A stretch of DNA of 64,000 nt, taken from contig NZ_SCFY01000003.1 in assembly GCF_007049795.1 (NCBI RefSeq), positions 62,001 through 126,000 on the forward strand, read 5' to 3'. Position 1 is the first letter of the stretch, and each line of letters begins with the position of its first letter. This document shows positions 32,174-42,921 of the stretch, one piece after another. A model generated the notes under the pieces. That model ran no database searches. It saw nothing but the letters and a program-made list of their open reading frames with translations, and was not told the origin of the DNA. This DNA comes from Ectopseudomonas mendocina (GTDB lineage Bacteria > Pseudomonadota > Gammaproteobacteria > Pseudomonadales > Pseudomonadaceae). The translations under genes were made by a program, and so were the position numbers.

Positions 32174-32179
32174 TATAAT
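32174..32179 (+). promoter_or_regulatory. Candidate -10 element upstream of ponA
   Basis: A perfect TATAAT 70 bases before the ponA start. The -35 region 17 bases upstream is poor (GGCTCC-like), and a TTGACA at about 32134 is too far to pair. The site is plausible only by its -10 element and position. Confidence 0.35.
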
Positions 32180-32248
32180 GTGATCAGCTTTTCCCTTTTT
32201 GCCTCGGCTCCTGCTTAACTCATTCTTTTACTTGGAATTCCGAACATT

Positions 32249-34660
32249 TTGATACGCCTGCTGAAGTTCTTCTGGTGGTCTTGCGTTGCCGTTTTTTGTG
32301 GGCTGTTGCTCAGTTTCAGCGGCGCGTTTCTTTATCTTAGCCCGACCCTTCCGTCCGTCGAGTCGCTGCGCCAGGTCCAGCTGCAGATTCCCCTGCGCGT
32401 CTACAGCAGCGATGCCAAGCTGATCGCCGAGTTCGGCGAGATGCGCCGCTCGCCCATTCGCTTCGACGAGATCCCCAAGGAATTCATCAGTGCCCTGCTG
32501 GCAGCAGAGGACGATAATTTCGCCAATCATTATGGCGTCGATGTGACCAGCCTGATGCGCGCTGCCACGCAATTATTGAAAAGCGGTCAGATTCAGAGCG
32601 GCGGCAGCACCATTACCATGCAGGTGGCGAAGAACTTCTTCCTTACCAGCGAGCGCAGCTTCTCGCGCAAGGCCACCGAAATTCTCCTGGCGCTGCAAAT
32701 CGAGCGCGAGCTGAGCAAGGACGAGATCCTCGAGCTTTACGTCAACAAGATCTACCTCGGCCAACGCGCCTACGGTATCGAAGCTGCCGCACAGGTCTAT
32801 TACGGCAAGTCGATCCGCGACCTCAACCTGGCACAGATGGCGATGATCGCCGGCCTGCCGAAAGCCCCCTCGCGCTACAACCCACTGGTCAACCCTACTC
32901 GCGCCAAAGAGCGCCGCGACTGGATCCTCGGCCGCCTGTATCGCCTGGGTCGCATCGACCAGGCCAGCTACGAGGAAGCGCTTGCCGAAGTGGTCGACGC
33001 ACGCTATCACGTTCCCGCACCAGAACTCAGCGCACCTTATATAGCCGAGATGGCGCGTGCCGAAATGGTCGGCCGTTATGGCAGCGAGGCCTATACGGAA
33101 GGCTTCAACGTCACCACCACCGTCCCCAGCAATCTGCAGGAAGTGGCCAATAGCGCGCTACGTGACGGACTGATCGCCTATGATCAGCGCCATGGCTACC
33201 GCGGCCCTGAAAGCCGCCTGCCAGGCATGACACGTGAAACCTGGCTCGCTGAACTGGGCAAATTTCGCAGCATCGGCGGCCTGGAGCCGGCAGTGGTTAC
33301 CCAGGTCGAGAAAAGCGGCATCCTGGTGCTGACCCGCAACGGCGAAGAGCAGGCCGTGGCCTGGGACAGCATGAAGTGGGCGCGCCCCTTCCTCAATACC
33401 AACAGCCTTGGCCCGCGCCCGCAGCAGCCCGGCGATGTCGCCCAGGTCGGCGATATCGTGCGCGTGCAGCGCCAGGAAGATGGCAGCCTGCTTTTCGCTC
33501 AGGTCCCAGCGGCGCAGAGCGCGCTGGTTTCCCTCGATCCATACAGCGGCGCCATTCAATCACTCGTCGGCGGATTCTCGTTCGACCAGAGCAACTACAA
33601 CCGCGCCGTACAGGCCAAGCGCCAGCCAGGCTCGAGCTTCAAGCCCTTCATTTATAGTGCGGCACTGGATAGTGGCTACACCGCTGCGACGCTGGTCAAC
33701 GATGCGCCGATCATCCTCTCTGATGACTACCTGTCGCAGAAATGGCGCCCCAAAAACGATAACAACACCTTCCTCGGCCCGATTCGTATGCGCGAAGCGC
33801 TGTACAAGTCGCGCAACCTGGTTTCCATCCGCCTGTTGCAGGACATGGGCATCGACCGCAGCCTGCGTTATATCGAGCGCTTCGGCTTCGCCCCGCAGGA
33901 CCTGCCGCGCAACCTGTCGCTGGCCCTTGGCACTGCCAGCCTGACACCGATGGAAATCGCCGAGGGCTGGGCCACCTTCGCCAATGGCGGCTACAAGATC
34001 GAGCCCTACCTGATCGAACGCATCGATGACCGCAACGGCAAACCGCTGTTCCGCGCCAATCCGGCGCGCGTCCCAGGCAGCGAGCCGACCGAGGAGAATG
34101 CCAACCTGACGATCAACGCGGCCGACGATCTGCCCCTGGAAGAACCCAAGGTAGCCGAGCAGATCATCGACGAGCGCACGGCATACATCATGACCAGCAT
34201 GCTGCAGGATGTGATCAAACGCGGCACCGGTCGCCGCGCCCTTGCACTGGGTCGTAACGACTTGGCGGGCAAGACCGGTACCACCAACGAGTCCAAGGAC
34301 AGCTGGTTCTCCGGCTACAACGCCGACTACGTAACCACTGTCTGGGCCGGCTTCGATCAACCGGAAAGTCTCGGCCGCCACGAGTACGGCGGCACCGTCG
34401 CACTCCCCATCTGGATGGGCTACATGGGCGCGGTACTCAAGGACCGCCCCAACCACCCGCCCAAGGAACCCAAGGGCCTGCTGACGCTGCGCGTCGACCC
34501 GGTCAGCGGCCGCGCTGCCGCACCTGGCACGCCGGACGCCTACTTCGAGCTGTTCAAAAGCGAAGACTCGCCACCCCCGATGAGTGAGTTCGAGCCTGGC
34601 ATGGGCGTTCCTGGCAGCCCGCTGCCGGCCGACGAAATGGCGCCGATCGACCTGTTCTGA
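32249..34660 (+). CDS. ponA: Penicillin-binding protein 1A (bifunctional)
   Basis: An 803-residue class A PBP. A signal anchor (WWSCVAVFCGLLLSFSGAFLYL) leads into the GT51 transglycosylase domain (AAEDDNFANHYGVD, GGSTITMQVAKNFFL, RKATEILLALQIE). The transpeptidase domain has the nucleophile serine in PGSSFKPF (about residue 461), a SxN in SRN and KTGTT near residue 676. It polymerises and crosslinks peptidoglycan. The start is a TTG at 32249 (MIRLLKFFWW), chosen because no ATG or GTG lies at the family start. It ends at a perfect bidirectional terminator. Confidence 0.95.
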   Translation: MIRLLKFFWWSCVAVFCGLLLSFSGAFLYLSPTLPSVESLRQVQLQIPLRVYSSDAKLIAEFGEMRRSPIRFDEIPKEFISALLAAEDDNFANHYGVDVTSLMRAATQLLKSGQIQSGGSTITMQVAKNFFLTSERSFSRKATEILLALQIERELSKDEILELYVNKIYLGQRAYGIEAAAQVYYGKSIRDLNLAQMAMIAGLPKAPSRYNPLVNPTRAKERRDWILGRLYRLGRIDQASYEEALAEVVDARYHVPAPELSAPYIAEMARAEMVGRYGSEAYTEGFNVTTTVPSNLQEVANSALRDGLIAYDQRHGYRGPESRLPGMTRETWLAELGKFRSIGGLEPAVVTQVEKSGILVLTRNGEEQAVAWDSMKWARPFLNTNSLGPRPQQPGDVAQVGDIVRVQRQEDGSLLFAQVPAAQSALVSLDPYSGAIQSLVGGFSFDQSNYNRAVQAKRQPGSSFKPFIYSAALDSGYTAATLVNDAPIILSDDYLSQKWRPKNDNNTFLGPIRMREALYKSRNLVSIRLLQDMGIDRSLRYIERFGFAPQDLPRNLSLALGTASLTPMEIAEGWATFANGGYKIEPYLIERIDDRNGKPLFRANPARVPGSEPTEENANLTINAADDLPLEEPKVAEQIIDERTAYIMTSMLQDVIKRGTGRRALALGRNDLAGKTGTTNESKDSWFSGYNADYVTTVWAGFDQPESLGRHEYGGTVALPIWMGYMGAVLKDRPNHPPKEPKGLLTLRVDPVSGRAAAPGTPDAYFELFKSEDSPPPMSEFEPGMGVPGSPLPADEMAPIDLF

Positions 34661-34721
34661 TCGGCACTTCGACGATGCGCGCACACGCGCAAAAGCTCGT
34701 ATCCGAGAGAACGCGACAGAT

Positions 34722-34753
34722 AACAAAAAACCCGCCTAGGCGGGTTTTTTGTT
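34722..34753. terminator. Bidirectional terminator between ponA and malic enzyme gene
   Basis: A perfect 15-base-pair palindrome (AACAAAAAACCCGCC with its complement) around TA, with A and T runs on each side. It can serve the plus-strand ponA and the minus-strand malic enzyme transcripts. Confidence 0.93.
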
Positions 34754-34769
34754 TGTGCATCCAGCCGGC

Positions 34770-36038
34770 TTAGCCGTTGAACACATCATCCACCGAGGTC
34801 AGCGGATAGTGCTTCGGATACGGCAGGGTAGCCACACCAGACTCGATGGCAGCCTTGGCCACGGCATCGCAAACCACAGTGATCAGACGCTGATCCATCG
34901 GCTTCGGAATGATGTACTCACGACCGAACGACAGCTCGATACCGCCGTAGGCATCACAGACATCCTGCGGTACCGGCAGCTTGGCCAGGTCACGCAGTGC
35001 CAGCGCTGCAGCGATCTTCATTTCTTCGTTGATGCGGGTGGCACGAACGTCCAGAGCACCGCGGAAGATGAAGGGGAAGCCCAGCACGTTGTTGACCTGG
35101 TTCGGGTAGTCGGAACGACCGGTGGCCATGATCACGTCGTTGCGGGTCTCGTGCGCCAGCTCCGGCTTGATTTCCGGATCCGGGTTGGAGCAGGCGAAGA
35201 CGATCGGGTTGGCCGCCATGCGCTTGAGGTCTTCCGGGCTCAGCAGGTTGGCACCGGACAGGCCTACGAACACATCAGCACCGTCGAGCGCATCGGACAG
35301 CGTGCGCTTGTCGGTCTCGGTAGCGAACACGGCCTTGTACTGGTTGAGGTCGTCGCGACCGGCATGGATCACGCCCTTGCGGTCGATCATGAAGATGTTC
35401 TCGACCTTGGCACCCATGCTCACCAGCAGTTTCATGCAGGAGATGGCGGCGGCACCGGCGCCCAGGCAGACGATCTTCGCCTCTTCCAGGGTCTTACCGG
35501 CGATTTCCAGCGCATTGAGCATGCCGGCAGCAGTCACAATAGCGGTACCGTGCTGGTCATCGTGGAAGACCGGGATGTCGCACTGCTCGATCAGTGCGCG
35601 CTCGATCTCGAAGCACTCGGGGGCCTTGATATCTTCCAAGTTGATGCCGCCGAAGGTGATGGAGATGCGTTTTACGGTGTCGATGAAGGCCTGCGGGCTT
35701 TCCGAATCGACTTCGATATCGAACACGTCGATGCCGGCGAAACGCTTGAACAGTACACCTTTACCTTCCATCACCGGCTTGGAAGCCAGTGGGCCGAGGT
35801 TACCCAGACCGAGGATGGCAGTGCCGTCGGAGATCACGGCTACCAGGTTGCCTTTACCGGTGTAACGGTAGGCCAGCTCGGCATCACGAGCGATTTCGCG
35901 AACCGGCTCGGCGACACCCGGGCTGTATGCCAGCGACAGGTCGCGGGCGGTAGCAGTGGCTTTGGTCAACTCGACACTCAGCTTACCGGGGCGGGGCTGG
36001 GCGTGATATTCGAGAGCGGCAGTTTTTAGATCTGACAT
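34770..36038 (-). CDS. maeB: Malic enzyme
   Basis: A 422-residue malate dehydrogenase (oxaloacetate-decarboxylating). The N-terminal domain contains LSLAYSPGVAEPVREI and GLGNLGPLASKPVMEGKGVLFKRF, and DDQHGTAIVTAAGMLNAL carries metal-binding residues. The NAD(P) loop is VCLGAGAAAISCMKLL. It lacks the phosphotransacetylase-like domain of longer MaeB proteins, matching the short Pseudomonas form. It makes pyruvate and NAD(P)H from malate; which cofactor is used cannot be read from the sequence. The ATG at 36038 (MSDLKTAALEYH) is preferred over upstream codons. Confidence 0.93.
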   Translation of the reverse strand: MSDLKTAALEYHAQPRPGKLSVELTKATATARDLSLAYSPGVAEPVREIARDAELAYRYTGKGNLVAVISDGTAILGLGNLGPLASKPVMEGKGVLFKRFAGIDVFDIEVDSESPQAFIDTVKRISITFGGINLEDIKAPECFEIERALIEQCDIPVFHDDQHGTAIVTAAGMLNALEIAGKTLEEAKIVCLGAGAAAISCMKLLVSMGAKVENIFMIDRKGVIHAGRDDLNQYKAVFATETDKRTLSDALDGADVFVGLSGANLLSPEDLKRMAANPIVFACSNPDPEIKPELAHETRNDVIMATGRSDYPNQVNNVLGFPFIFRGALDVRATRINEEMKIAAALALRDLAKLPVPQDVCDAYGGIELSFGREYIIPKPMDQRLITVVCDAVAKAAIESGVATLPYPKHYPLTSVDDVFNG

Positions 36039-36142
36039 AGTGGCATTTCCGCTTTTGTTGGCTGTTGAACGGGCAGGCGGCCGAGGATACGCAAGTTGTA
36101 TACACCTGCACAAGACCGTTCGGTCGCGATTGAAGCGCCGCA

Positions 36143-37579
36143 CTAGCGCAGCGTTTTCAGCCACTCGCCAGGGCGCGGCTCACCGCTTGGATAGAGCCCA
36201 TTGAGCAAACGCAACTGGGCCTCCCCGCCAGTTGGTAGCGGCGAGTCCTTGGCCAGAGTGGACAGACTCTGCCCCGCTTTGGCCCGCACCAAGCGCAGGC
36301 GCACCGGCTCGGCCAGCTTGCGTTCGGCCGCCTTCAGCGGCCGGTAACTGCGGATGACCTCGAGGAAACGCTGGTCCTCGGTTTCCAGCGAAGCGCGCCC
36401 CTTCACCGCCCCCACGAACAGGTACGCACTGTCGCCACGATAAATCACCGCCACGCGGCGCGCCGACTGCCCCTGCAACACCGCCGTATAGCCTTGCAGC
36501 GCCCCTAAACGCAGCTCCTCACCCGCGACCAGGCGCTGGTTGCCAACCCGCTGGCGCAGATACTCGGCGGGCGAAAGCTGCTTGTCCGCTGCCTCCAGCG
36601 TCATGGCGATAAAGGCTTGCTCATCCTGGGTATGGCCGATCAGTACATCGGGACGATTGACCAGTTGCCAGCCCTGCGGATAGGTCAGAGTGAAGTCCAG
36701 TTCGCCGTGATAGAAACGGCGTCCGCGGCGAATGCCACTGGCCGCCGAATCGCCGAACACCAGACCGTCGAGCATCTGCAGAAAATTGTCGCGCCCCACT
36801 TCCTGATTACCACCCACAAGCGCACTCGCCGGGCCGATCACCTCTTGCAAACGACGATCGTTATCCGGGTGCGTGTCGAACAAACCGTGGTAACCACCCG
36901 CCGCTGGCGCCTCTCCACGCTTGGCCGCCTGCTCGCGGGCGAAATCCTCCTGCCCCTTGAGCACCTTGACCACTTCGATCATCGCCTGCGGATCGTAGCC
37001 ACCACGCGCCAGATATTGCGCACCAAGGCCATCGGCCTCCAATTCCATATCGCGGCCGTAGCCGCGCACGAAGGCATTGCCCATGACGCTGGTCAGATCG
37101 CCCAAAGCGCCGACACCGGTACCGATGGCGGCGGCCTGGCCGAGCAAGCCCCAGGCCGTGGACTGACTCTGCTGGCGCACGCTATGACGCGCCGTCACGT
37201 GACCGACCTCATGCCCCAGCACGGCAGCCAGCTCTGCCTCGGAGTTGAGGTAAGCGAGCAGGCCACGATGGATATAGATGTAGCCACCCGGCAACGCGAA
37301 GGCATTGACGTCCGGACTGTCCACCAGAGTGAAGACGTAGTTGAGCTGATTGCGATGACTGCTGCGCGCTACGCGCTCGCCAACGCGCTGGATGTAGGCC
37401 TGCAGCTTGGCATCCTGATAGCGCGGGTATTGCTTGAGGATTTCCTGGTTATAACGCGCACCGAGCTCCAGCTCCTGACGCTCGCTCATCATCACGAAGT
37501 CAGTGCGACCGGTAGCCGGGTTGACCGCACAACCGGCCAGCCAGCTGCAGCACAGACACAGCATCAATGCACGCATCAT
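36143..37579 (-). CDS. M48 family metalloprotease, predicted lipoprotein
   Basis: A 478-residue protein. The lipobox WLAGC (Cys17) marks a lipoprotein facing the periplasm. HEVGH at residues 123-127 is the zinc-binding motif of M48 peptidases, and the glutamate further on (DMELEADGLGAQYL) is the third ligand. The C-terminal half has TPR-free mixed folds. The general pattern resembles BepA/LoiP-type envelope quality-control proteases. It overlaps the nuclease gene by four bases, so both are probably co-transcribed. Confidence 0.88.
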   Translation of the reverse strand: MMRALMLCLCCSWLAGCAVNPATGRTDFVMMSERQELELGARYNQEILKQYPRYQDAKLQAYIQRVGERVARSSHRNQLNYVFTLVDSPDVNAFALPGGYIYIHRGLLAYLNSEAELAAVLGHEVGHVTARHSVRQQSQSTAWGLLGQAAAIGTGVGALGDLTSVMGNAFVRGYGRDMELEADGLGAQYLARGGYDPQAMIEVVKVLKGQEDFAREQAAKRGEAPAAGGYHGLFDTHPDNDRRLQEVIGPASALVGGNQEVGRDNFLQMLDGLVFGDSAASGIRRGRRFYHGELDFTLTYPQGWQLVNRPDVLIGHTQDEQAFIAMTLEAADKQLSPAEYLRQRVGNQRLVAGEELRLGALQGYTAVLQGQSARRVAVIYRGDSAYLFVGAVKGRASLETEDQRFLEVIRSYRPLKAAERKLAEPVRLRLVRAKAGQSLSTLAKDSPLPTGGEAQLRLLNGLYPSGEPRPGEWLKTLR

Positions 37580-38376
37580 GGCAACACCTCCAGCATCGCC
37601 GAATGGGTAAGCGGCAGCATCCAGCGTGCCTGACCGGATTTCAAGCCACCGCGACTCTGGCGGTCGATTACCCAGCCGCGCGCCTCCACTCGCCGGCCCT
37701 TGAGCTTCTGCAAGGCATGCACATCGAACTCGTCGAGCATCTCTGGCGCCACGCGCAGAACCCGACCGCCATCGAGGCCGATCCAGAGGCCGCCGCGGTT
37801 GCGCTGCACATTGGTGACCCGCCCACCGAGCAAGGCGAAGCCACCACTGCGTATCTGGCCAGCCGTCCTCACCTGCTCGTCACGCCACACGCCAAGCCGC
37901 TTGCTGCGCGCCTGGCGCTCGGCCTGCGCCTGACAGGTCACCAGCGCGCTGTTGGGCGCCACCGCCACCATGAAGCCGAGGCCTTCGCCCAGCAGTTGCG
38001 CCTCGAGATTACGCCCCCGGCGGTCAAAGAGGTGGGCCAGGGTACGGCCGTAACGATCCTTGCGCTGCTCACCGTAGAGCAGACCGACACGTCCATCACT
38101 GGCATCGACCAGCGCCTGCAGACGACGCTTGGCCTGCACGGCGAAGGGCTCGTCACTGCGCCCCTTGCGCCCCAGTTCGGGCGTGTTGATGCCGATCAGG
38201 CGAATGCTGCGCCCATCGGCCAGGCGCACGGTGTCGCCATCGACCACCTGGCGCACGGCAACCTGAGGCAGATCTGCGCGTAACGGGCAGAAGGCCTGAG
38301 CCAGATCGACGCAAAGCAGAGAAATGAAAAAGGCGCCCACCAGGGACGCCTTTTTCAGTATCACGGAGTGGCGCAT
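37576..38376 (-). CDS. Exported thermonuclease-family (SNase-like) nuclease
   Basis: A 266-residue protein with a signal peptide (GAFFISLLCVDLAQA) and an SNase fold: VVDGDTVRLADG, RLIGINTPELG, DRYGRTLAHLF and GLGFMVAV. The residues matching Asp, Arg and Glu of staphylococcal nuclease appear in these motifs. It would cut DNA/RNA outside the cytoplasm. The C-terminal 90 residues are a further domain of unknown role. Codons 8-17 overlap a hairpin that looks like the terminator of rpmE. It is the first gene of a two-gene unit with the M48 protease. Confidence 0.85.
   Translation of the reverse strand: MRHSVILKKASLVGAFFISLLCVDLAQAFCPLRADLPQVAVRQVVDGDTVRLADGRSIRLIGINTPELGRKGRSDEPFAVQAKRRLQALVDASDGRVGLLYGEQRKDRYGRTLAHLFDRRGRNLEAQLLGEGLGFMVAVAPNSALVTCQAQAERQARSKRLGVWRDEQVRTAGQIRSGGFALLGGRVTNVQRNRGGLWIGLDGGRVLRVAPEMLDEFDVHALQKLKGRRVEARGWVIDRQSRGGLKSGQARWMLPLTHSAMLEVLP
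38322..38355 (-). terminator. Terminator-like hairpin of rpmE inside the nuclease gene
   Basis: On the minus strand a stem AAAAAGGCG with CGCCTTTTT, with an inner CCC/GGG pair, closes a loop and ends in TTTTTCATTT. It lies 48-81 bases after the rpmE stop, but inside codons 8-17 of the downstream nuclease gene. Confidence 0.7.
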
Positions 38377-38402
38377 GCCAGATTCCGTTTTCGTTCGGTC
38401 GC

Positions 38403-38615
38403 TTACTTGGCGCCGAATACGCCGAAGCGCTGCTTGAAGCGATCGATACGGCCGCCGGTGTCCAGCACTTTCTGCTTACCGGTGTAGAACGGGTGGCACT
38501 CGGAACAAACGTCGAGGCTCAGGTTCTTGCCCAGGGTGGAGCGGGTCTTGATCACGTTACCGCAGGAGCAGGTAGCGTCGATTTCGACGTAGTTCGGATG
38601 GATATCGGCTTTCAT
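38403..38615 (-). CDS. rpmE: 50S ribosomal protein L31, zinc-binding form
   Basis: A 70-residue protein starting [19 protein letters not shown]. Cys16, Cys18, Cys37 and Cys40 form the zinc ribbon of the zinc-bearing L31. It is part of the large subunit. The start at 38615 is preferred, as upstream in-frame codons lack similarity. A zinc-starvation paralogue without cysteines is expected elsewhere in the genome. It is divergent from priA, as in other Pseudomonas. Confidence 0.97.
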   Translation of the reverse strand: MKADIHPNYVEIDATCSCGNVIKTRSTLGKNLSLDVCSECHPFYTGKQKVLDTGGRIDRFKQRFGVFGAK

Positions 38616-38773
38616 CGTGCTTTCCTCAGGGTAGTCGTGCCGCCACCCGACCAATGTCAGGCACCGCACAGAAATAGGCCGCGCATCTTACCAGACGCGT
38701 GAGTCGATGCAAGCCGCGCAAGGCGCCGGTCGTCGCGTGCTAAGATCGCCGGCCTGTCAAAGGAGCTACTGGC

Positions 38774-40993
38774 TTGCCCGACCTGATCCTGCGCCTTGCC
38801 CTGCCCTCGCCGCTGCGCCGCCTGTTCGACTACCTCGCCCCCGTCGGCCTGTCGCGCAGTGCCTTGCAGCCAGGCGTACGCCTGCGCGTGCCCTTCGGCC
38901 GGCGCGAGATGATCGGCGTGCTGGTTGAGGTCGACAGCCAGAGCGAGGTCCCGACGGACAAGCTCAAGCCCGCCCTGGAGCTGCTCGACACCCGCCCACC
39001 GCTACCGGCGTCGCTGTTCAAGCTGTGCCTGTGGACAGCGCAGTACTACCAGCACAGCCTCGGCGACACCCTGAGCTGGGCGTTGCCGGTACTGCTGCGT
39101 CAGGGCGAGCCAGCCGAAACCCGCCAGGAGCGTTACTGGCTGGCCAGCAAAGGCGCCAGCGTCGACGACCCACGCCTTGCCCGCGCGCCACGCCAACGCG
39201 ACGCGCTCAAGGCGCTGGCGCAACACCCTCATGGCGTGGCCCACAGCCTGCTCAGCCAACTGCAACTCAATCGCGACAGCCTGCAGCTGCTGCATGAAAA
39301 GGGACTGGTGCGGGTCGAGGTGCGCCGCACCCAGCCGCATGCCAAGCCCGCGCACTGGCTGGCGCAACCGGAACTGCCACTGAACGCCGAACAACGCGCC
39401 GCCGTCAACGCAGTGGCGTCGGGCTGGGATCAGTTCAATGCCTTCCTGCTCGCGGGTGTTACCGGCAGCGGCAAGACCGAGGTCTACCTCCAGCTGATCC
39501 ACCAATGCCTGGAGGCCGGCAAGCAGGCGCTGGTGCTGATCCCCGAGATCAACCTAGGCCCGCAAACCTTCGACCGCTTCGCCCGCCGCTTCAACGCACG
39601 CATCGCCCTTCTGCATTCGGCAGTGAACGACCGCGAGCGTCTGGACGCCTGGTTGGCGGCGCGCGATGGTGAGGCCGACATCATCATCGGCACCCGCTCG
39701 GCACTGTTCACGCCAATGAAGAACCCTGGACTGATCATCGTCGACGAAGAACACGACGCCTCTTATAAACAGCAGGAAGGCCTGCGCTACCACGCCCGCG
39801 ACCTGGCTCTGGTACGAGCCCGCCAGGAAGACGTGCCGATCGTGCTCGGTTCCGCCACGCCCTCACTGGAAAGCCTGCACAACGCCTACAGCGGCCGTTA
39901 CGCTCTGCTCAAGCTGACCCAGCGCGCCGGCGGTGCCAGCCAGCCGCGCTTCCTGCGCCTGGATGTGAAAAGCCGGCCGCTGGACTCGGGCATCTCCGGC
40001 CCAATGCAACAGGCCATCGCCCAGACCCTGGCAGCGGGTCAGCAGGTGCTGGTGTTTCTCAACCGCCGCGGTTTCGCCCCGACCCTGCTCTGCCACGATT
40101 GCGGCTGGCTATCCGAGTGCCCGCGTTGCGATGCACGGATGACCGTGCACCAGCGCTATCAGGAACTGCGCTGTCATCACTGCGGCCACGTCGAGCGGCA
40201 GCCGAGCAACTGCCCGAAATGCCAGCACGTCGACCTGCGTCCGGTCGGCGCAGGCACCGAGCGGGCCGAAGAACGCCTGGCAGTGCTCTTCCCCGACTAC
40301 CCGGTGCTGCGCATCGACCGCGACAGCACCTCGCGCAAGGGCGCCATGGATCGCCTGTTCGCCACCATCAACAAGGGCGAGCCGTGCATTCTGGTCGGCA
40401 CGCAGATGCTCGCCAAGGGTCACCATTTCCCGAGGGTGACGCTGGTATCGATTCTCGATGCCGACGGCGGCCTGTTCTCGGCGGATTTTCGCGCCAGCGA
40501 GCGCATGGCGCAGCTGATCGTGCAGGTCGCTGGCCGTGCTGGGCGTGCCGAGGAGCCGGGCAAGGTGATCATCCAGAGCCACCTGGCCGACCACCCGCTG
40601 CTGGTGCAACTGACCGAGCAGGGCTACTTCGCCTTCGCCGAACAGGCGCTGAGCGAACGGCGCAGTGCCGGTCTGCCACCGTTCTGCCACCTGGCGTTGC
40701 TGCGCGCCGAAGCGCACAAGCCCGGCCAGGCAGAAGGTTTTCTCGATGAGGCCTGCGGTGAGGCGGAGCATTTGCTGGGTGAACTGGGATTGACCGGCAT
40801 CGAACTGCTCGGCCCGGTACCCGCGCCGATGGAGCGCCGCGCCGGGCGCTTCCGCGCGCAACTGCTGGTGCAGGGCAACGCCCGCGCACCGCTGCACCGC
40901 CTGCTAAACCATTGGCTGCACGCGCTTGAGCAAATGCCCAGCGGCCGTGCGGTACGCTGGTCGCTGGACGTAGACCCGATCGATCTGTTCTGA
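38774..40993 (+). CDS. priA: Primosomal protein N' (replication restart helicase)
   Basis: A 739-residue helicase. Walker [13 protein letters not shown], the DEEH box ([14 protein letters not shown]), and the zinc-binding region ([16 protein letters not shown], then [19 protein letters not shown]) are all visible. It loads the replisome at stalled forks. The start is a TTG at 38774, after an AGGAG site at 38761-38765. No better start exists, and the length equals that of the P. aeruginosa protein as I recall it. A family A palindromic doublet follows. Confidence 0.95.
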   Translation: MPDLILRLALPSPLRRLFDYLAPVGLSRSALQPGVRLRVPFGRREMIGVLVEVDSQSEVPTDKLKPALELLDTRPPLPASLFKLCLWTAQYYQHSLGDTLSWALPVLLRQGEPAETRQERYWLASKGASVDDPRLARAPRQRDALKALAQHPHGVAHSLLSQLQLNRDSLQLLHEKGLVRVEVRRTQPHAKPAHWLAQPELPLNAEQRAAVNAVASGWDQFNAFLLAGVTGSGKTEVYLQLIHQCLEAGKQALVLIPEINLGPQTFDRFARRFNARIALLHSAVNDRERLDAWLAARDGEADIIIGTRSALFTPMKNPGLIIVDEEHDASYKQQEGLRYHARDLALVRARQEDVPIVLGSATPSLESLHNAYSGRYALLKLTQRAGGASQPRFLRLDVKSRPLDSGISGPMQQAIAQTLAAGQQVLVFLNRRGFAPTLLCHDCGWLSECPRCDARMTVHQRYQELRCHHCGHVERQPSNCPKCQHVDLRPVGAGTERAEERLAVLFPDYPVLRIDRDSTSRKGAMDRLFATINKGEPCILVGTQMLAKGHHFPRVTLVSILDADGGLFSADFRASERMAQLIVQVAGRAGRAEEPGKVIIQSHLADHPLLVQLTEQGYFAFAEQALSERRSAGLPPFCHLALLRAEAHKPGQAEGFLDEACGEAEHLLGELGLTGIELLGPVPAPMERRAGRFRAQLLVQGNARAPLHRLLNHWLHALEQMPSGRAVRWSLDVDPIDLF

Positions 40994-41014
40994 GGCGACG
41001 CGCTGTAACAGTCA

Positions 41015-41074
41015 GTAGGGTGGGCTTCAGCCCACCAACAGCGGCCAGCCTTGGTGGGCTGAAGCCCACCCTAC
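41015..41074. repeat. REP-like palindromic doublet, family A (copy 2)
   Basis: Two 22-base units (41015-41036 and 41053-41074) that are exact inverted copies, of the form GTAGGGTGGGCTTCAG plus CCCACC, spaced by 16 bases. It is the cleanest copy of the family also seen at 11075 and 53372. Confidence 0.9.
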
Positions 41075-41181
41075 CCACGGAAACGCGGCACGCTTTTCCT
41101 TGCCGCTTGTGGCTTGCAGCTTGCCGCTGCTCTTATAATGCGCAGTTTTCGACCAAAGCCCCAAGGCAACCCGAGCCGAAC

Positions 41182-42921
41182 ATGAAAGACAGCATTCGCC
41201 ACCTGATCCAGCAAGCCCTCGACCGCCTGACCGCCGAAGGCGTGCTGCCTGCCGGCCTTACACCGGCCATTCAGGTGGAGAACACCAAGGACAAGAGCCA
41301 CGGCGACTTCGCCAGCAACATCGCCATGATGCTGGCCAAACCGGCCGGCATGAAGCCGCGCGACCTGGCCGAGAAGCTGATCGCTGCCCTGCCGGCCGAC
41401 GAACAAGTCACCAAGGTGGAAATCGCCGGCCCGGGCTTTCTCAACTTCTTCCAGAACAGCGACGCCCTGGCCCAGCGCCTGGAAGCAGCACTGGCCGATG
41501 CCAAGCTCGGCGTACGCAAGAACGGCGCAGCGCAACGCGTAGTGGTCGATCTGTCTGCGCCCAACCTGGCCAAGGAAATGCACGTTGGTCACCTGCGCTC
41601 GACCATCATCGGTGACGGTGTGGCGCGCGTGCTGGAGTTCCTCGGTGACAGCGTGATTCGCCAGAACCACGTCGGAGACTGGGGCACCCAGTTCGGCATG
41701 CTGCTGGCTTACATGCAGGAAAATCCGGCGGCTGCCGAAAGCGAGCTGGCCGACCTCGAAGGCTTCTACCGCGCCGCCAAGAAACGCTTCGACGAATCCC
41801 CTGAGTTCGCTGACCGCGCCCGCCAACTGGTGGTCCAGCTACAGGCCGGCGACGCCGAGTGCCTGCGCTTGTGGCACCGTTTCAACGACATTTCCCTGTC
41901 GCACTGCCAGGCGCTGTACGACCGCCTCGGCGTCAAGCTGAGCATGGCCGACGTCAAAGGCGAGAGCGCCTACAACGACGACCTGCCGAAAGTGGTTGCC
42001 GAGTTGGCCGCCAAGGGTCTACTGACCGAAGATAACGGCGCGCAGTGCGTATTCATGGACGAGTTCAAGAATGCCGAAGGCAACCCGCTACCGCTGATCG
42101 TACAGAAGGCCGGCGGCGGCTACCTGTATGCCACCACCGACCTGGCCGCCACCCGCTACCGCGCCGGCACGCTCAAGGCCGACCGCGTGCTGTACTTCGT
42201 CGACCAGCGCCAGGCCCTGCACTTCCAGATGGTCTTCGCCTGCGCGCGCCTGGCCGGCTTCGTCCCCGCCAGCATGGAAATGGAACACATGGGCTTCGGC
42301 ACCATGAACGGTCCGGACGGTCGCCCGTTCAAGACCCGCGACGGCGGCACTGTGAAGCTGGTGCAACTGCTCGAAGAAGCTGAGCAGCGCGCCTACAGTC
42401 TGGTCAAGGACAAGAACCCGGACCTCGCCGAAGACGAACTGCGCAAAATTGCACGCGTGGTCGGCATCGCCTCGGTGAAATACGCCGATCTGTCCAAGCA
42501 CCGCACCAGCGACTACAGCTTCAACTTCGACCTGATGCTGAGCTTCGAGGGCAATACCGCACCCTACCTGCTGTACGCCTATACCCGCGTGGCCGGTGTG
42601 TTCCGCAAGCTGGGCAAGGGCGTGGACGAGATCGGCGGGCAAATCACCCTGGTTGCCGATCAGGAGCAAGCCCTGGCCGCCAAGCTGGCACAATTCAACG
42701 AGCTGCTCGGCAACGTCGCCGACAAGGGCACGCCGCACATTCTTTGTGCCTACCTGTATGACCTCGCCGGCCTGTTCTCCAGCTTCTATGAGAATTGCCC
42801 GATCCTGAGTGCCGAGGACGAAGCCACGCGCGACAGCCGTCTGCGTCTGGCCGCCCTCACCGGCCGCACTCTCAAGCAGGGCCTGGAGCTGCTCGGCCTG
42901 GAAACCCTGGAGCGGATGTAA
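41182..42921 (+). CDS. argS: Arginine-tRNA ligase
   Basis: A 579-residue class I synthetase. The N-terminal add-1 domain is followed by the HIGH-type motif ([21 protein letters not shown], here HVGH), and [10 protein letters not shown] stands at the KMSK position as in many bacterial ArgRS. The C-terminal DALR domain ends LGLETLERM. The ATG at 41182 follows the CCGAGCC region after the doublet; upstream in-frame codons cover the repeat and are not part of the gene. It charges tRNA-Arg with arginine. Confidence 0.97.
   Translation: MKDSIRHLIQQALDRLTAEGVLPAGLTPAIQVENTKDKSHGDFASNIAMMLAKPAGMKPRDLAEKLIAALPADEQVTKVEIAGPGFLNFFQNSDALAQRLEAALADAKLGVRKNGAAQRVVVDLSAPNLAKEMHVGHLRSTIIGDGVARVLEFLGDSVIRQNHVGDWGTQFGMLLAYMQENPAAAESELADLEGFYRAAKKRFDESPEFADRARQLVVQLQAGDAECLRLWHRFNDISLSHCQALYDRLGVKLSMADVKGESAYNDDLPKVVAELAAKGLLTEDNGAQCVFMDEFKNAEGNPLPLIVQKAGGGYLYATTDLAATRYRAGTLKADRVLYFVDQRQALHFQMVFACARLAGFVPASMEMEHMGFGTMNGPDGRPFKTRDGGTVKLVQLLEEAEQRAYSLVKDKNPDLAEDELRKIARVVGIASVKYADLSKHRTSDYSFNFDLMLSFEGNTAPYLLYAYTRVAGVFRKLGKGVDEIGGQITLVADQEQALAAKLAQFNELLGNVADKGTPHILCAYLYDLAGLFSSFYENCPILSAEDEATRDSRLRLAALTGRTLKQGLELLGLETLERM

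Noticed and set aside
32134..32179. TTGACA and TATAAT pair before ponA
   Set aside because: The spacing is 34 bases, twice what sigma-70 uses.
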